NCBI GenBank assembly: GCA_025924495.1 | Contig: JAICIG010000022.1 | Span: 1-33,517 of the forward strand | Length of the DNA: 33,517 nucleotides | From: Pirellulales bacterium | GTDB lineage: Bacteria > Planctomycetota > Planctomycetia > Pirellulales > JAICIG01 | Direction: 5' to 3' | Position numbers and translations under genes: made by a program | The notes under the pieces: model-generated | What the model was told of the DNA's origin: nothing | Database searches by the model: none | Seen by the model: the letters and a program-made list of their open reading frames with translations, nothing else | Part shown: positions 8,996-16,372 of the stretch, one piece after another | Position numbering within the stretch: the stretch's first letter is position 1 | Layout of the letters: the number at the start of each line of letters is the position of its first letter

Positions 8996-9445
8996 TTAGT
9001 CCACGTCGCTGAGCAGCAGGATTTTCGCGTTGGGCAGCTTGCTGCGCAATCGACTAGCGCCTTGGTCGGTGACTTGAGTGAAACGCAGGTCAATCAGCGT
9101 TGCCTCGAGCAGACCTTCAAGATGCTGTAAGCCGGCGTCGGTAATCGACGTGCTGGTCAAAGTCAGCGTTTGCAGCCGAGGCAGAGCACGAAGACAGACG
9201 AGATCATCGTCGGCGATCGGCGCGCCGGCCCAGAAGACCATCGAGACCGATTCAAACAAATCGCGCCCCAGCCACTTTTGACAAGGCTGAGACCACGAGT
9301 CGCCAGCTCGGTAGTCGACTCTGCCGCCTCGAGCGCTAATGGCGTCGACAGCCCGCTTTTGCCGATAGCCTCGGTCAGCCGCGAATCCCAGCGCGAGGCA
9401 GCCGATTCCGATCGTGATTAGCAGCGTTCGCAGCCGGAATCGCAC
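8996..9445 (-). CDS. membrane-anchored leucine-rich-repeat protein
   Basis: 149 residues from GTG 9445. The Shine-Dalgarno AGGAGG overlaps the stop codon of the DUF1992 gene and lies six bases before GTG, so the two are translationally coupled. The N-terminus is the MRFRLRTLLI type, a short basic stretch followed by one hydrophobic helix (residues about 7-23), common on planctomycete proteins. Residues about 80-145 carry two or three leucine-rich repeats (LPRLQTLTLTSTSITDAGLQHLEG, then a second LIDLRFTQVTDQGASRL) of the ITDxGLxHL kind. The repeat count is low for an LRR protein, so it may be a small member. A protein-binding role is inferred; the target is unknown. Confidence 0.72.
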   Translation of the reverse strand: MRFRLRTLLITIGIGCLALGFAADRGYRQKRAVDAISARGGRVDYRAGDSWSQPCQKWLGRDLFESVSMVFWAGAPIADDDLVCLRALPRLQTLTLTSTSITDAGLQHLEGLLEATLIDLRFTQVTDQGASRLRSKLPNAKILLLSDVD

Positions 9446-9455
9446 GCGCCGCCTC

Positions 9456-9863
9456 CTAGGATCGGTCCGACAGTTTGGCTTGCCACTGATTGACGACGTC
9501 GTCGACGTCTAGCGGACCAATCGAGCTGGGCGGCCCCCAAGTGATCGCAAAGTTCGCTTTACGAATCTTCTCGTTCAATTCGGCGGCAACTCGTCGAACG
9601 TCCCGCTCGCTCCTCAACGTCCATATATGCTCCAAGGTTTTCTCGACCTCGCGCAGGATCTCCAGGCTCGGCGGGACAATCGAGAGCTTCTCTCGTTGAA
9701 CGAGATTCTTGACCCACCAGAGTTCATCATCTGGCTCATCGAGTTCGGGGATCGGCTTGCCAAAGCCGGGTAGATTGTCGAACTCGCCGGCTGCATACGC
9801 ATCGAGGATTTGCCGCTCAATGAAAGATTGCCAGGAAACACCCGGCGGCTTTTGACGAGTCAT
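9456..9863 (-). CDS. DUF1992 (DnaJ subfamily C member 28-like) protein
   Basis: 135 residues from ATG 9863; no strong ribosome site is visible. Residues about 10-65 carry the DUF1992 signature: SFIERQILDAYAAGEFDNLPGFGKPI, then WWVKNLVQREKLS. The C-terminal 60 residues are helical and charged (KTLEHIWTLRSERDVRRVAAELNEKIRKAN). Bacterial members of this family are small cytoplasmic proteins of unknown function; in eukaryotes the domain occurs in DNAJC28. The gene is followed ten bases later by the leucine-rich-repeat gene, whose ribosome site lies across this stop codon. The pairing seems to be an operon, but I cannot say why they belong together. Confidence 0.85.
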   Translation of the reverse strand: MTRQKPPGVSWQSFIERQILDAYAAGEFDNLPGFGKPIPELDEPDDELWWVKNLVQREKLSIVPPSLEILREVEKTLEHIWTLRSERDVRRVAAELNEKIRKANFAITWGPPSSIGPLDVDDVVNQWQAKLSDRS

Positions 9864-10369
9864 GGTTCAATCTGGTAGGTGGCCCTAGCTGTGACAAGAT
9901 CGCCTTGCCAGATCTTCAACTCAACTTACCTGCAGGCTTCCATTCGTCGGGATGACCAATGTTACAAACCGAGCAATGCTCCTGACTGGAAGACGATCCA
10001 CTGACCCCCCCCATTTTGACTGCCATTGGGGGATCTCTAGGCCTCGGCCCCGTCCGTCGCTGAATTGTAGTGGATATTCTGGTTTCTAGATCAAATCCAC
10101 ATCGCGAGGCCGTCTATCCAGTCCCCCTAGTTTAATAATTCCCGCCAGTTCTTAATTGACTTCCGATTTTCGGCGAAGATATACTAAATACACCGTTCGG
10201 TGAATCTATCTCTCGTTGCGTGAAGTGGTTGGGGCTCCTGGCTTGATGGTTGGCGCGGGCTTGCGCTACGTCTTCAGGACGCGATGGGTTTTTGGCCGCC
10301 GGCACGAACTTGAGATCAATTTAAACAGCAGGCCTCGCGTCGCTTCGTGGGATCAGGAGAGAGGTCCAA
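9864..10369 (+). other. 506-base intergenic region and long leader of the cell-shape cluster
   Basis: No gene seen. It holds an inverted repeat CCCCCA/TGGGGG (10008-10013 and 10027-10032, 13-base loop), a small AAGATC/GATCTT repeat at 9896-9916, and the strong promoter at 10156-10185. The leader from about 10192 to 10369 is about 180 bases, and includes a weak stem around CGTC-TTCAG-GACG followed by a short T-run near 10290-10297. This could be an attenuation site, but the stem is short. Confidence 0.5.
10156..10185 (+). promoter_or_regulatory. sigma70-like promoter for the mre/PBP2 cluster
   Basis: -35 TTGACT (10156-10161), 18-base spacer, -10 TATACT (10180-10185). Both boxes are close to consensus and the surrounding 60 bases are unusually AT-rich for this genome. 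It would drive all six genes from 10370 to 16353. Confidence 0.7.
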
Positions 10370-11242
10370 ATGAACCTTCTCGGTAAGATTTTCATCGTGC
10401 TCATTCTAGTGATGAGCTTGGTTTTCCTCGGCATGTCTTTGATGGTGTATGCCACGCATAAGAATTGGATCGCCGTCATCAATCGTACTCAGCAAGAGGT
10501 CAAACCAGGTCAGCCCTTGGGGCTGAAGCACCAACTGGCCGAAGCGCAAACGAAAGTGAAAGACCTCGAGGCTCAGTTGGCAAAACTGAAGACCGAGGTC
10601 GACAGCGAAGAGGCTGCCCGCCGCGTGCAACTGGCCAAGCTCGAAACCGAAAAGAGCGAACTGAAGAAGGAATACGACGATCTGCTGCAGCGCGAGGCCA
10701 AGATCAAAGAAGAGACGCGGGTGGCCCAGGAAACGACCAAGCAGTCTCAGGAGATGCTGAGCGCTAAGTTGGAGGAAATCGAAACGCTGCGCGATCAGAT
10801 GGCTAAGGCCTACGCCGACCGCGATACGCAGTTCGACAATTCCGTGGCTCTAGAAGATAAACTACACCAAGCCACGAATGAACTGGAGCGGGCAAAGTTC
10901 AACACAGAAACCCTCACCCGGCTCACCGCCAATTACCGCAAGGCGGCCGATCGCAAAAACGTTGACCTCGACGCTCCGGTCGACAACATCCCGCCGAAGC
11001 TCGACGGCTACGTAACTGCGAGCCGTTCCGACGGCATGGTGGAGGTTTCTCTGGGCGCCGATGACGGGCTGCGAGTCGGCCACCGCATATTTGTTTATCG
11101 CAATCACGCGGGCAGCAGCAAGTTTCTTGGCGTCGCCGAAGTGGTAAGAACCACTCCGGACAGGTCGGTGGCCAAGATGATTCCAGAGTTCAAGAAGGGC
11201 CCGATTGAGAGGGACGACCGTGTCGCTACCAGACTCAACTGA
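10370..11242 (+). CDS. membrane-anchored coiled-coil protein, first gene of the mre cluster
   Basis: 290 residues from ATG 10370, with AGGAG/GAGAGG 5-12 bases upstream. One transmembrane helix at residues about 5-28 (GKIFIVLILVMSLVFLGMSLMVYA) is followed by a long coiled coil at about 45-195, full of heptad-spaced Leu/Glu/Lys (AQLAKLKTEVDSEEAARRVQLAKLETEK). Residues about 205-290 form a small beta-rich domain (DGYVTASRSDGMVEVSLGADDGLRVGHRIFVYR ... VAKMIPEFKKGPIERDDRVATRL), similar in flavour to the beta-barrel C-termini of MreC or FlgT-type proteins. It is predicted inner-membrane with the coil in the periplasm. I know similar proteins only from planctomycetes. Its position as first gene of the promoter-led cluster suggests a scaffolding role near the elongation machinery. 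That is inference. Confidence 0.8.
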   Translation: MNLLGKIFIVLILVMSLVFLGMSLMVYATHKNWIAVINRTQQEVKPGQPLGLKHQLAEAQTKVKDLEAQLAKLKTEVDSEEAARRVQLAKLETEKSELKKEYDDLLQREAKIKEETRVAQETTKQSQEMLSAKLEEIETLRDQMAKAYADRDTQFDNSVALEDKLHQATNELERAKFNTETLTRLTANYRKAADRKNVDLDAPVDNIPPKLDGYVTASRSDGMVEVSLGADDGLRVGHRIFVYRNHAGSSKFLGVAEVVRTTPDRSVAKMIPEFKKGPIERDDRVATRLN

Positions 11243-11465
11243 TCCGGGCCGCGGCGTCGTCGTCCAAAAGCCCAGGGCCAACATTTACACGGTATTGTTG
11301 GGCATCGCCTTGACGGCGATCCTGATGGCCATCTTGTGTCTGTGCCTGGAGATGAGCCGCTATAACTGGGATATCAAGGCGGCTGGCGCCAAGGCCGTTG
11401 GTTTCGCTCCGACAGGCGCCTCGTCTCCGGCAAAGGGATCGCCGGGCGCAATATCGCTGGCTTAG
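11220..11465 (+). CDS. small single-pass membrane protein in the mre cluster
   Basis: 81 residues from GTG 11220, with GAGAGGG six bases upstream. The frame could be read from TTG 11205, but the ribosome site favours GTG. It overlaps the previous gene by 23 bases, which argues for coupled translation. A Pro/Asp-rich head (about 20 residues) is followed by one hydrophobic helix at about 24-46 (YTVLLGIALTAILMAILCLCLEM), then RYNWDIKAAGA and a Gly/Ser/Ala tail. No known domain. The helix-plus-YNWDIK pattern looks conserved in planctomycetes to my eye. The neighbourhood suggests it assists cell-shape or wall synthesis, with no direct evidence. Confidence 0.7.
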   Translation: MSLPDSTDPGRGVVVQKPRANIYTVLLGIALTAILMAILCLCLEMSRYNWDIKAAGAKAVGFAPTGASSPAKGSPGAISLA

Positions 11466-11548
11466 TCGACTAATCTGAGTCGGCGGCAAATGTTAAATGT
11501 GCGGCCGACCGGCAATTAAAAACACACTCGCGCGAAAGAAGAGCAAGG

Positions 11549-12598
11549 ATGCTCCATCGGCTCCGCGGATTTCTAGGTTCGGATCTTGCCATCGATTTGG
11601 GCACGGCGAACACGCTGATCAGCGTGCCCGGCGAAGGCTTGGTGTTGAACGAACCTTCGGTGGTGGCAGTCAAGGAAGGGACGCACCAGATTCTCTCCGG
11701 CGGCTGCGCCGTCGGTCACCTGGCCAAACAAATGCTCGGCCGCACGCCAGGTTCGATTTCGGTGGTGCGCCCGCTGCGCGATGGCGTCATCACCGATTTC
11801 GAACTATGCGAGGCGATGCTGCGCTATTTCTTTCGCAAAAGTCAGCAGCAGCGTTGGGCAGCGCGTCCACGCGTGCTGATCGCCGTACCAGGCTCGATCA
11901 CGCCGGTGGAAAAACGAGCGGTCTATAATAGCGCCCACCGCGCCGGCGCCCGACAGGTTCTGCTCGTCAGCGAAGCCAAGGCGGCCGCCATCGGCGTTGG
12001 CTTGCCGGTGGCCGAACCGGTGGCCAGCATGATTTGCGACATCGGCGGCGGCACCACGGAGATCGCCGTCCTGAGCATGACCGACATCGTGGCTGCCGAA
12101 TCCATTCGCGTAGGCGGCGACGCATTTGACCGGGCGATTGTGGACTACCTGCGGAGAAATTACAGCCTGCGCATCGGCGTGGCGACGGCAGAACGGCTGC
12201 GCATTGATATCGGCAGCGCCTACCCGCTCGAAGAGGAACTTGTCGACGAAGTCTCGGGCGTCGATGCCGTCAGCGGGCTGCCGCGTAAGGCAAGCATCAC
12301 GAGCGAAGAAGTTCGCGAGGCGTTAGGCGAGCCGTTAGCCCGGATCATCGACGCGATCAGATCGGTGCTCGACGGCTGCGGGCCCGACCTGGCCGCCGAT
12401 CTCGTCGATCATGGTCTGGTGCTCGCGGGCGGGGGAGCGCTAACTCGCGGGCTGGACAGGTTTGTGATGGAGCATACCGGCTTGCCGGCTCGCGTTTCGA
12501 ACGATGCCTTGGAAGCCGTCGCCAAGGGCGCTCTGATTTGCCTGGAGCACCTTGACGAGTGGCATAAGACGCTGGAGGCGGGACATGACGATCTCTAA
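11549..12598 (+). CDS. mreB: actin-like cell-shape protein MreB
   Basis: 349 residues from ATG 11549 (start MLHRLRGFLGSDLAIDLGTAN, very like E. coli MreB). Phosphate-1 loop DLGTAN at 16-21, phosphate-2 DIGGGTTEIAVLS from D164, and adenosine loop LAGGGALTRGLD near 292 are all present, as are FDRAIVDYLRRNY and GSAYP. The segment that reads E-P-M-A-A-A-I-G in most MreBs reads E142-A-K-A-A-A-I-G, so the acidic catalytic residue is kept but Pro and Met are lost. MreB polymerises under the membrane and directs lateral peptidoglycan synthesis with MreC, MreD and PBP2, all of which follow. The stop overlaps mreC by 14 bases. Confidence 0.95.
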   Translation: MLHRLRGFLGSDLAIDLGTANTLISVPGEGLVLNEPSVVAVKEGTHQILSGGCAVGHLAKQMLGRTPGSISVVRPLRDGVITDFELCEAMLRYFFRKSQQQRWAARPRVLIAVPGSITPVEKRAVYNSAHRAGARQVLLVSEAKAAAIGVGLPVAEPVASMICDIGGGTTEIAVLSMTDIVAAESIRVGGDAFDRAIVDYLRRNYSLRIGVATAERLRIDIGSAYPLEEELVDEVSGVDAVSGLPRKASITSEEVREALGEPLARIIDAIRSVLDGCGPDLAADLVDHGLVLAGGGALTRGLDRFVMEHTGLPARVSNDALEAVAKGALICLEHLDEWHKTLEAGHDDL

Positions 12599-13565
12599 TC
12601 GTTACGCCTGGCGGCGCGTTCGTTCGCTCGCCTGGACGCCTCTGGCGTCAGCGTTGACTGCATCGTTGATATTGATGCTATTGCCGCCCCGCACAACGGC
12701 GCCGCTTAAAAGCGCTGTCGCGGTGCTGTTATCCCCAGGGCAGAAGCTGGCCATTCGTTGTCGGGAACAAATCGCTAAAACGATTGGTCAATTTACAGAG
12801 CACCTGGCGGCGGCCGACGAACAGCAAGCGCTTCGGGCCGAGTTGATTCGGCTACGGCGGCGAAGTGAGGAACTGGAATTGGCCTTGGCCGCCAGCCGCT
12901 TGCGAGCGACGGTTGGGGACTCGGCGCATCCTACTGCCGACTTGCCGCTAGTGCGGGCCGCCTTGGTTCGAGCGCGCGTGCTCGGGCCGCAAGCACGTTC
13001 GTTTCTGGAGCGCCTGGAAGTCATCGATGCGGGCAGCGCGTCGGGTTTGGAGTTGGGAGCCTTGGCGGTGGATGGTTCGGCCGTCGTTCTCGATCAAGGC
13101 CGCAACGCTGGCCTGGCGGCGGACGATCTCGCAATTGCCGGTCGGCGCATTCTCGGCAAACTTGTCGAGGTCGGTTCCCAAACTTCGATCATGAGAAGAA
13201 CGACGGACGCCGGCTATCGCGATCTCGTCCAGTTAGCAGCGGTCGCTGATGATCGATTGCGCCTAGGCCCGCGCGGCGTGTTGGAAGGGGTCGGCGAGCC
13301 GCTGTGCAGAATTCGCATGATTGAGACCACCGAGCCTGTATCGGCGGGCGATTTGGTTCTGGCGTCAGGAGACGCTGTCGCAAGTTCGTTTGGCGCCATC
13401 TACGGTCGCGTCGCTCGCGTTGAACGACAGTCGGGAGATGCGCACTGGCAAATCTGGATGGCGCCGGCCACAGGCCCAGGGCCGCTGAATGAGGCGATCG
13501 TCTTGAAGCTGCAACTGAATCCCGCGCGCGTTGCTCGCTCGGAGAGCGAAACCGGAAGCAATTAA
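12585..13565 (+). CDS. mreC: rod shape-determining protein MreC (divergent)
   Basis: 326 residues from ATG 12585, which has GGAGG about six bases upstream; an upstream in-frame start at 12552 would lie deep in mreB and has no site. One transmembrane helix at about 10-32. A coiled coil follows at about 65-100 (AADEQQALRAELIRLRRRSEELELAL). The C-terminal region at about 120-310 is beta-rich (VRARVLGPQARSFLERLEVIDAG, LAVDGSAVVLDQGRNAGLAADDLAIAGRRILGKLVEVG), matching the MreC double barrel. Sequence identity to well-known MreCs is clearly low, but the order mreB-mreC-mreD and the architecture support the call. Periplasmic, membrane-anchored; organises MreD and PBP2. It ends TAATG with mreD. Confidence 0.85.
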   Translation: MTISNRYAWRRVRSLAWTPLASALTASLILMLLPPRTTAPLKSAVAVLLSPGQKLAIRCREQIAKTIGQFTEHLAAADEQQALRAELIRLRRRSEELELALAASRLRATVGDSAHPTADLPLVRAALVRARVLGPQARSFLERLEVIDAGSASGLELGALAVDGSAVVLDQGRNAGLAADDLAIAGRRILGKLVEVGSQTSIMRRTTDAGYRDLVQLAAVADDRLRLGPRGVLEGVGEPLCRIRMIETTEPVSAGDLVLASGDAVASSFGAIYGRVARVERQSGDAHWQIWMAPATGPGPLNEAIVLKLQLNPARVARSESETGSN

Positions 13566-14053
13566 TGTTGTTCTATGGGTTGCTCGTTGGCAGCGTGTAT
13601 ACGGCTGCCGTGCTCGACACGGCGCTGGCGCCGGCATGGTCCATTGGAGCCGTGCGGCCCGATCTCTTGGCTCTCACCGCGATTGGAGCAGCTTTTTTGG
13701 GCCGCAAGTCGAGTGCATGCATGTTGGCGGGCGCAATTGGGTTGTTCTCCGACCTGACCGCGATCGGTCGGATAGGAGTCGGTATGGCTTGTTTCGCAAT
13801 CGTCGGCTACGTGGTGATGCGACTGCGGCCGCGGTTAAACGTGTTGCCAGTCTGGGCCAAAGCGATCGCGCTGGCGCCCGCCGTCGCGGCTGCCGCGCTC
13901 GGCATCGGCCTGACCAGGAAACTATTAGGTGAAATCGACCTCGGACCGCTTACGATCGCCATGCGCTGTCTGGGAGTCGGCATGTACACCGCGGCGATCG
14001 CGTTGCCGCTGCTGATGCTGCACCATTGGGCTCGCGAGCCTCGGTGGAATTGA
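13565..14053 (+). CDS. mreD: rod shape-determining membrane protein MreD
   Basis: 162 residues. The ATG at 13565 shares one base with the mreC stop (TAATG), and its own stop shares one base with the next start (TGATG), so the run is tightly coupled. The protein is almost entirely hydrophobic, with about five membrane helices. The DxxLALTAIGAAFLGRKSS-type loop and LAGAIGLFSDLTAIGRIGVGMACFAIVGYVV in the middle are as in MreD, where a conserved loop carries D and G residues between helices. Its role in the elongasome is to link MreC to the wall synthases; positional evidence is strong because sequence conservation of MreD is weak everywhere. Confidence 0.85.
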   Translation: MLFYGLLVGSVYTAAVLDTALAPAWSIGAVRPDLLALTAIGAAFLGRKSSACMLAGAIGLFSDLTAIGRIGVGMACFAIVGYVVMRLRPRLNVLPVWAKAIALAPAVAAAALGIGLTRKLLGEIDLGPLTIAMRCLGVGMYTAAIALPLLMLHHWAREPRWN

Positions 14054-16353
14054 TGCGACCGAGCCGCTATTTCGATTGGCGACAACTGGCCGAAGGCGAC
14101 GCCGGCGAGGGATTCGGCGCCGAGCGGAACGGCCGCTTGCGCTGGGCGCTCGCGGCCATCGCGGCCTGCGCCGCGATCATTTTCGCTCGCGTCGTCGCGC
14201 TGGAATGTTTCTATGGCGCCTCGTATCGCCGCGAGGCGGCGCAGCCAATCAGGCGCGTCGAGCGGACTGCAGGGCCCCGTGGCCGCATCTTGGCTCGTGA
14301 CGGCGCCGTCCTGGCCTATGATCGGCAGATCGCCGCGTTGGCAGTTCACTACAGATATCTGGAACAGCCGCCGAATCCTCGCTGGCTTGAACAGCTCGCG
14401 CGTCGTCGCGTTCCGCGCAGCCAGCGCGGCCAGCCTGATCGTATCGAGGCCGAACGATGTCGCATACTTGCCGAGCGCGCAGAACTCCATCGGCGGCTGG
14501 CAGAGCTGTGCGAAAGGAGCGGCAACGAATTCGCCAAGCGAGCCGCAGAAATCCAGTCCCGCGTCGTCCGAATTGCAAAGCACGTTAACGAACGGCGCCG
14601 AACAGCGCACGCCGAAGAACAAGCTCGTCAGGCGGCAAGCCGGACCGCCGTCGCAGCCGGTGCCGGTTGGCTGCGGCGGCTCGGTCATTGGTTGGCGGCC
14701 ATTGCCGTGGCGGCCGACAATGCCGTCCCGTTCTCGACCATCGCTGTTACAGAAGAAACCGATTACCACGTCGTCTTTGAAGATCTCTCGCTCGATGCCG
14801 TGGCGGAGATTGAATCGCATCCCGAACGTTATGCAGGGGTGCGAATCGTCGAACGGCGGCGGCGAACCTACCCTTCAGGCGAACTCGCGGCTCATGTTCT
14901 CGGCCATCTGGCGCTTATTGACGCTCAAGAACTGGCTAATACAGACGCGCCGGACTTGCTCAAGCCGCGGCCAGGACAGGCTGGCGAGCCTGAATCTGAC
15001 GCGGGTTTAGACTATGCCCCCGGCGATTGGACAGGCCGGCTGGGAATCGAGCGGCAGTTCGAACCGGCACTACGCGGCCGGACCGGACTTACCGTCGAAC
15101 ACAGCAATCGTGCCGGGCGCGTGATCACAACCGAGCGCGTTCGCGAACCGACCGCCGGACGCGATCTGGTGCTGTCGATCGACCCGGCTCTGCAGCGTTT
15201 GACCGACTCGTTGCTCGACCAGACCTTGGCGCGCCACATTCGCCCTTCCGATCCAGAGCTGCACAGCGCCGGCGGCGCCGTGGTGGCGATGGACGTCAAG
15301 ACGGGTGCCGTATTGGCCGCCGCTTCGGCGCCGAGATTCGATCCGAATTCGTTTGCCGCCGGCGACAAAACGGCAGTCCAGGCCATACTCGACGAACCGG
15401 GCCATCCCCTGTTTGATCGCACGATCCGCATGGCCATCCCGCCCGGCTCTGTGTTCAAGACGCTCACGGCGATCGCGCTATTAGAGAGCAAGACGGTTGC
15501 GCCAGAAGAGAGATTCTACTGCCAGGGCTATCTGCACCAACCGACTCGACAGCGGTGCATGATTTATCGCCGCCATCGACGCGGCCATGAAAGTATCGCG
15601 CTGGCCGATGCGCTGGCGCAAAGCTGCAATGTCTATTTCTTTCATTTCGCCGAACAGGCGGGGCCGGCGTCTCTCGTTGAATGGGCCGAAAAGTTCGGCT
15701 TCGGGGCGCTGACAGGGATCGACCTGCCAGACGAGTCGCCGGGAGCGCTGCCGCGGCCAGCGACAATTCGCCAAGAGTACGGGCACGCATGGCGCGAAGG
15801 CGACACGTTGGCCCTGGCCATCGGTCAAGGCGAGCTGACAGCCACGCCGCTGCAGATTGTCCGGCTGATGGCGGCAGTCGCCAATGGCGGACGATTGGTG
15901 AAGCCGCGCATTGCCGTGCGTTTTGCTATGACCGCGGACTCCAATGAGGCGGCAAAGGAAATCAATGGCGATCTGACTCCTTCGACCGGCTCAAGTGAAA
16001 CGATTGCAAGCCTTCATCAAACCACGCTCGCCGCCGTGCGCCGGGGACTCGAACGAGTGGTGACCGATCCGAACGGTACGGGGCATCGCACGGTCTATTG
16101 CAACACGATCGAGATCGCTGGCAAGACAGGAACGGCCGAGACGGGCGCCGGCCGCGAAGACCACGCCTGGTTCGCCGGCTATGCCCCAGCCGAAGCGCCC
16201 GTTGTGGCGTTCGTTGTTGTCCTCGAACATGCCGGTTCAGGCAGCGATGCAGCCGGCCCCATCGCCAAACGGCTGGTGCAGAAAATGCAATCGCTCGGAT
16301 ATTTCCGCCGCAATCGCGTAATCGCCAAAACCGAAGCTATAGACGAACGGTAG
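14053..16353 (+). CDS. mrdA: penicillin-binding protein 2, class B transpeptidase of the elongasome
   Basis: 766 residues from ATG 14053, overlapping the mreD stop; TTG 14026 upstream would read into mreD. One membrane helix at about 33-52. A PBP dimerisation domain follows, interrupted by a charged, Arg/Glu-rich insertion at about 110-240 that has a predicted coiled-coil stretch (RIEAERCRILAERAELHRRLAELCE). The transpeptidase domain is at about 395-750. All three catalytic motifs are intact: S466-V-F-K469 (nucleophile), S524-C-N526 and K691-T-G693. It crosslinks peptidoglycan in the sidewall. The insertion makes the protein longer than the about 630 residues of E. coli PBP2. A rodA partner gene does not follow, and the next gene is on the other strand. 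Confidence 0.93.
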   Translation: MRPSRYFDWRQLAEGDAGEGFGAERNGRLRWALAAIAACAAIIFARVVALECFYGASYRREAAQPIRRVERTAGPRGRILARDGAVLAYDRQIAALAVHYRYLEQPPNPRWLEQLARRRVPRSQRGQPDRIEAERCRILAERAELHRRLAELCERSGNEFAKRAAEIQSRVVRIAKHVNERRRTAHAEEQARQAASRTAVAAGAGWLRRLGHWLAAIAVAADNAVPFSTIAVTEETDYHVVFEDLSLDAVAEIESHPERYAGVRIVERRRRTYPSGELAAHVLGHLALIDAQELANTDAPDLLKPRPGQAGEPESDAGLDYAPGDWTGRLGIERQFEPALRGRTGLTVEHSNRAGRVITTERVREPTAGRDLVLSIDPALQRLTDSLLDQTLARHIRPSDPELHSAGGAVVAMDVKTGAVLAAASAPRFDPNSFAAGDKTAVQAILDEPGHPLFDRTIRMAIPPGSVFKTLTAIALLESKTVAPEERFYCQGYLHQPTRQRCMIYRRHRRGHESIALADALAQSCNVYFFHFAEQAGPASLVEWAEKFGFGALTGIDLPDESPGALPRPATIRQEYGHAWREGDTLALAIGQGELTATPLQIVRLMAAVANGGRLVKPRIAVRFAMTADSNEAAKEINGDLTPSTGSSETIASLHQTTLAAVRRGLERVVTDPNGTGHRTVYCNTIEIAGKTGTAETGAGREDHAWFAGYAPAEAPVVAFVVVLEHAGSGSDAAGPIAKRLVQKMQSLGYFRRNRVIAKTEAIDER

Positions 16354-16372
16354 GCTCGAAAAACGTTCCGCA

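Noticed and set aside
16354..16372. Rho-independent terminator between PBP2 and the cytochrome/WD40 gene
   Set aside because: The 19-base gap has a short A/T patch but no stem.
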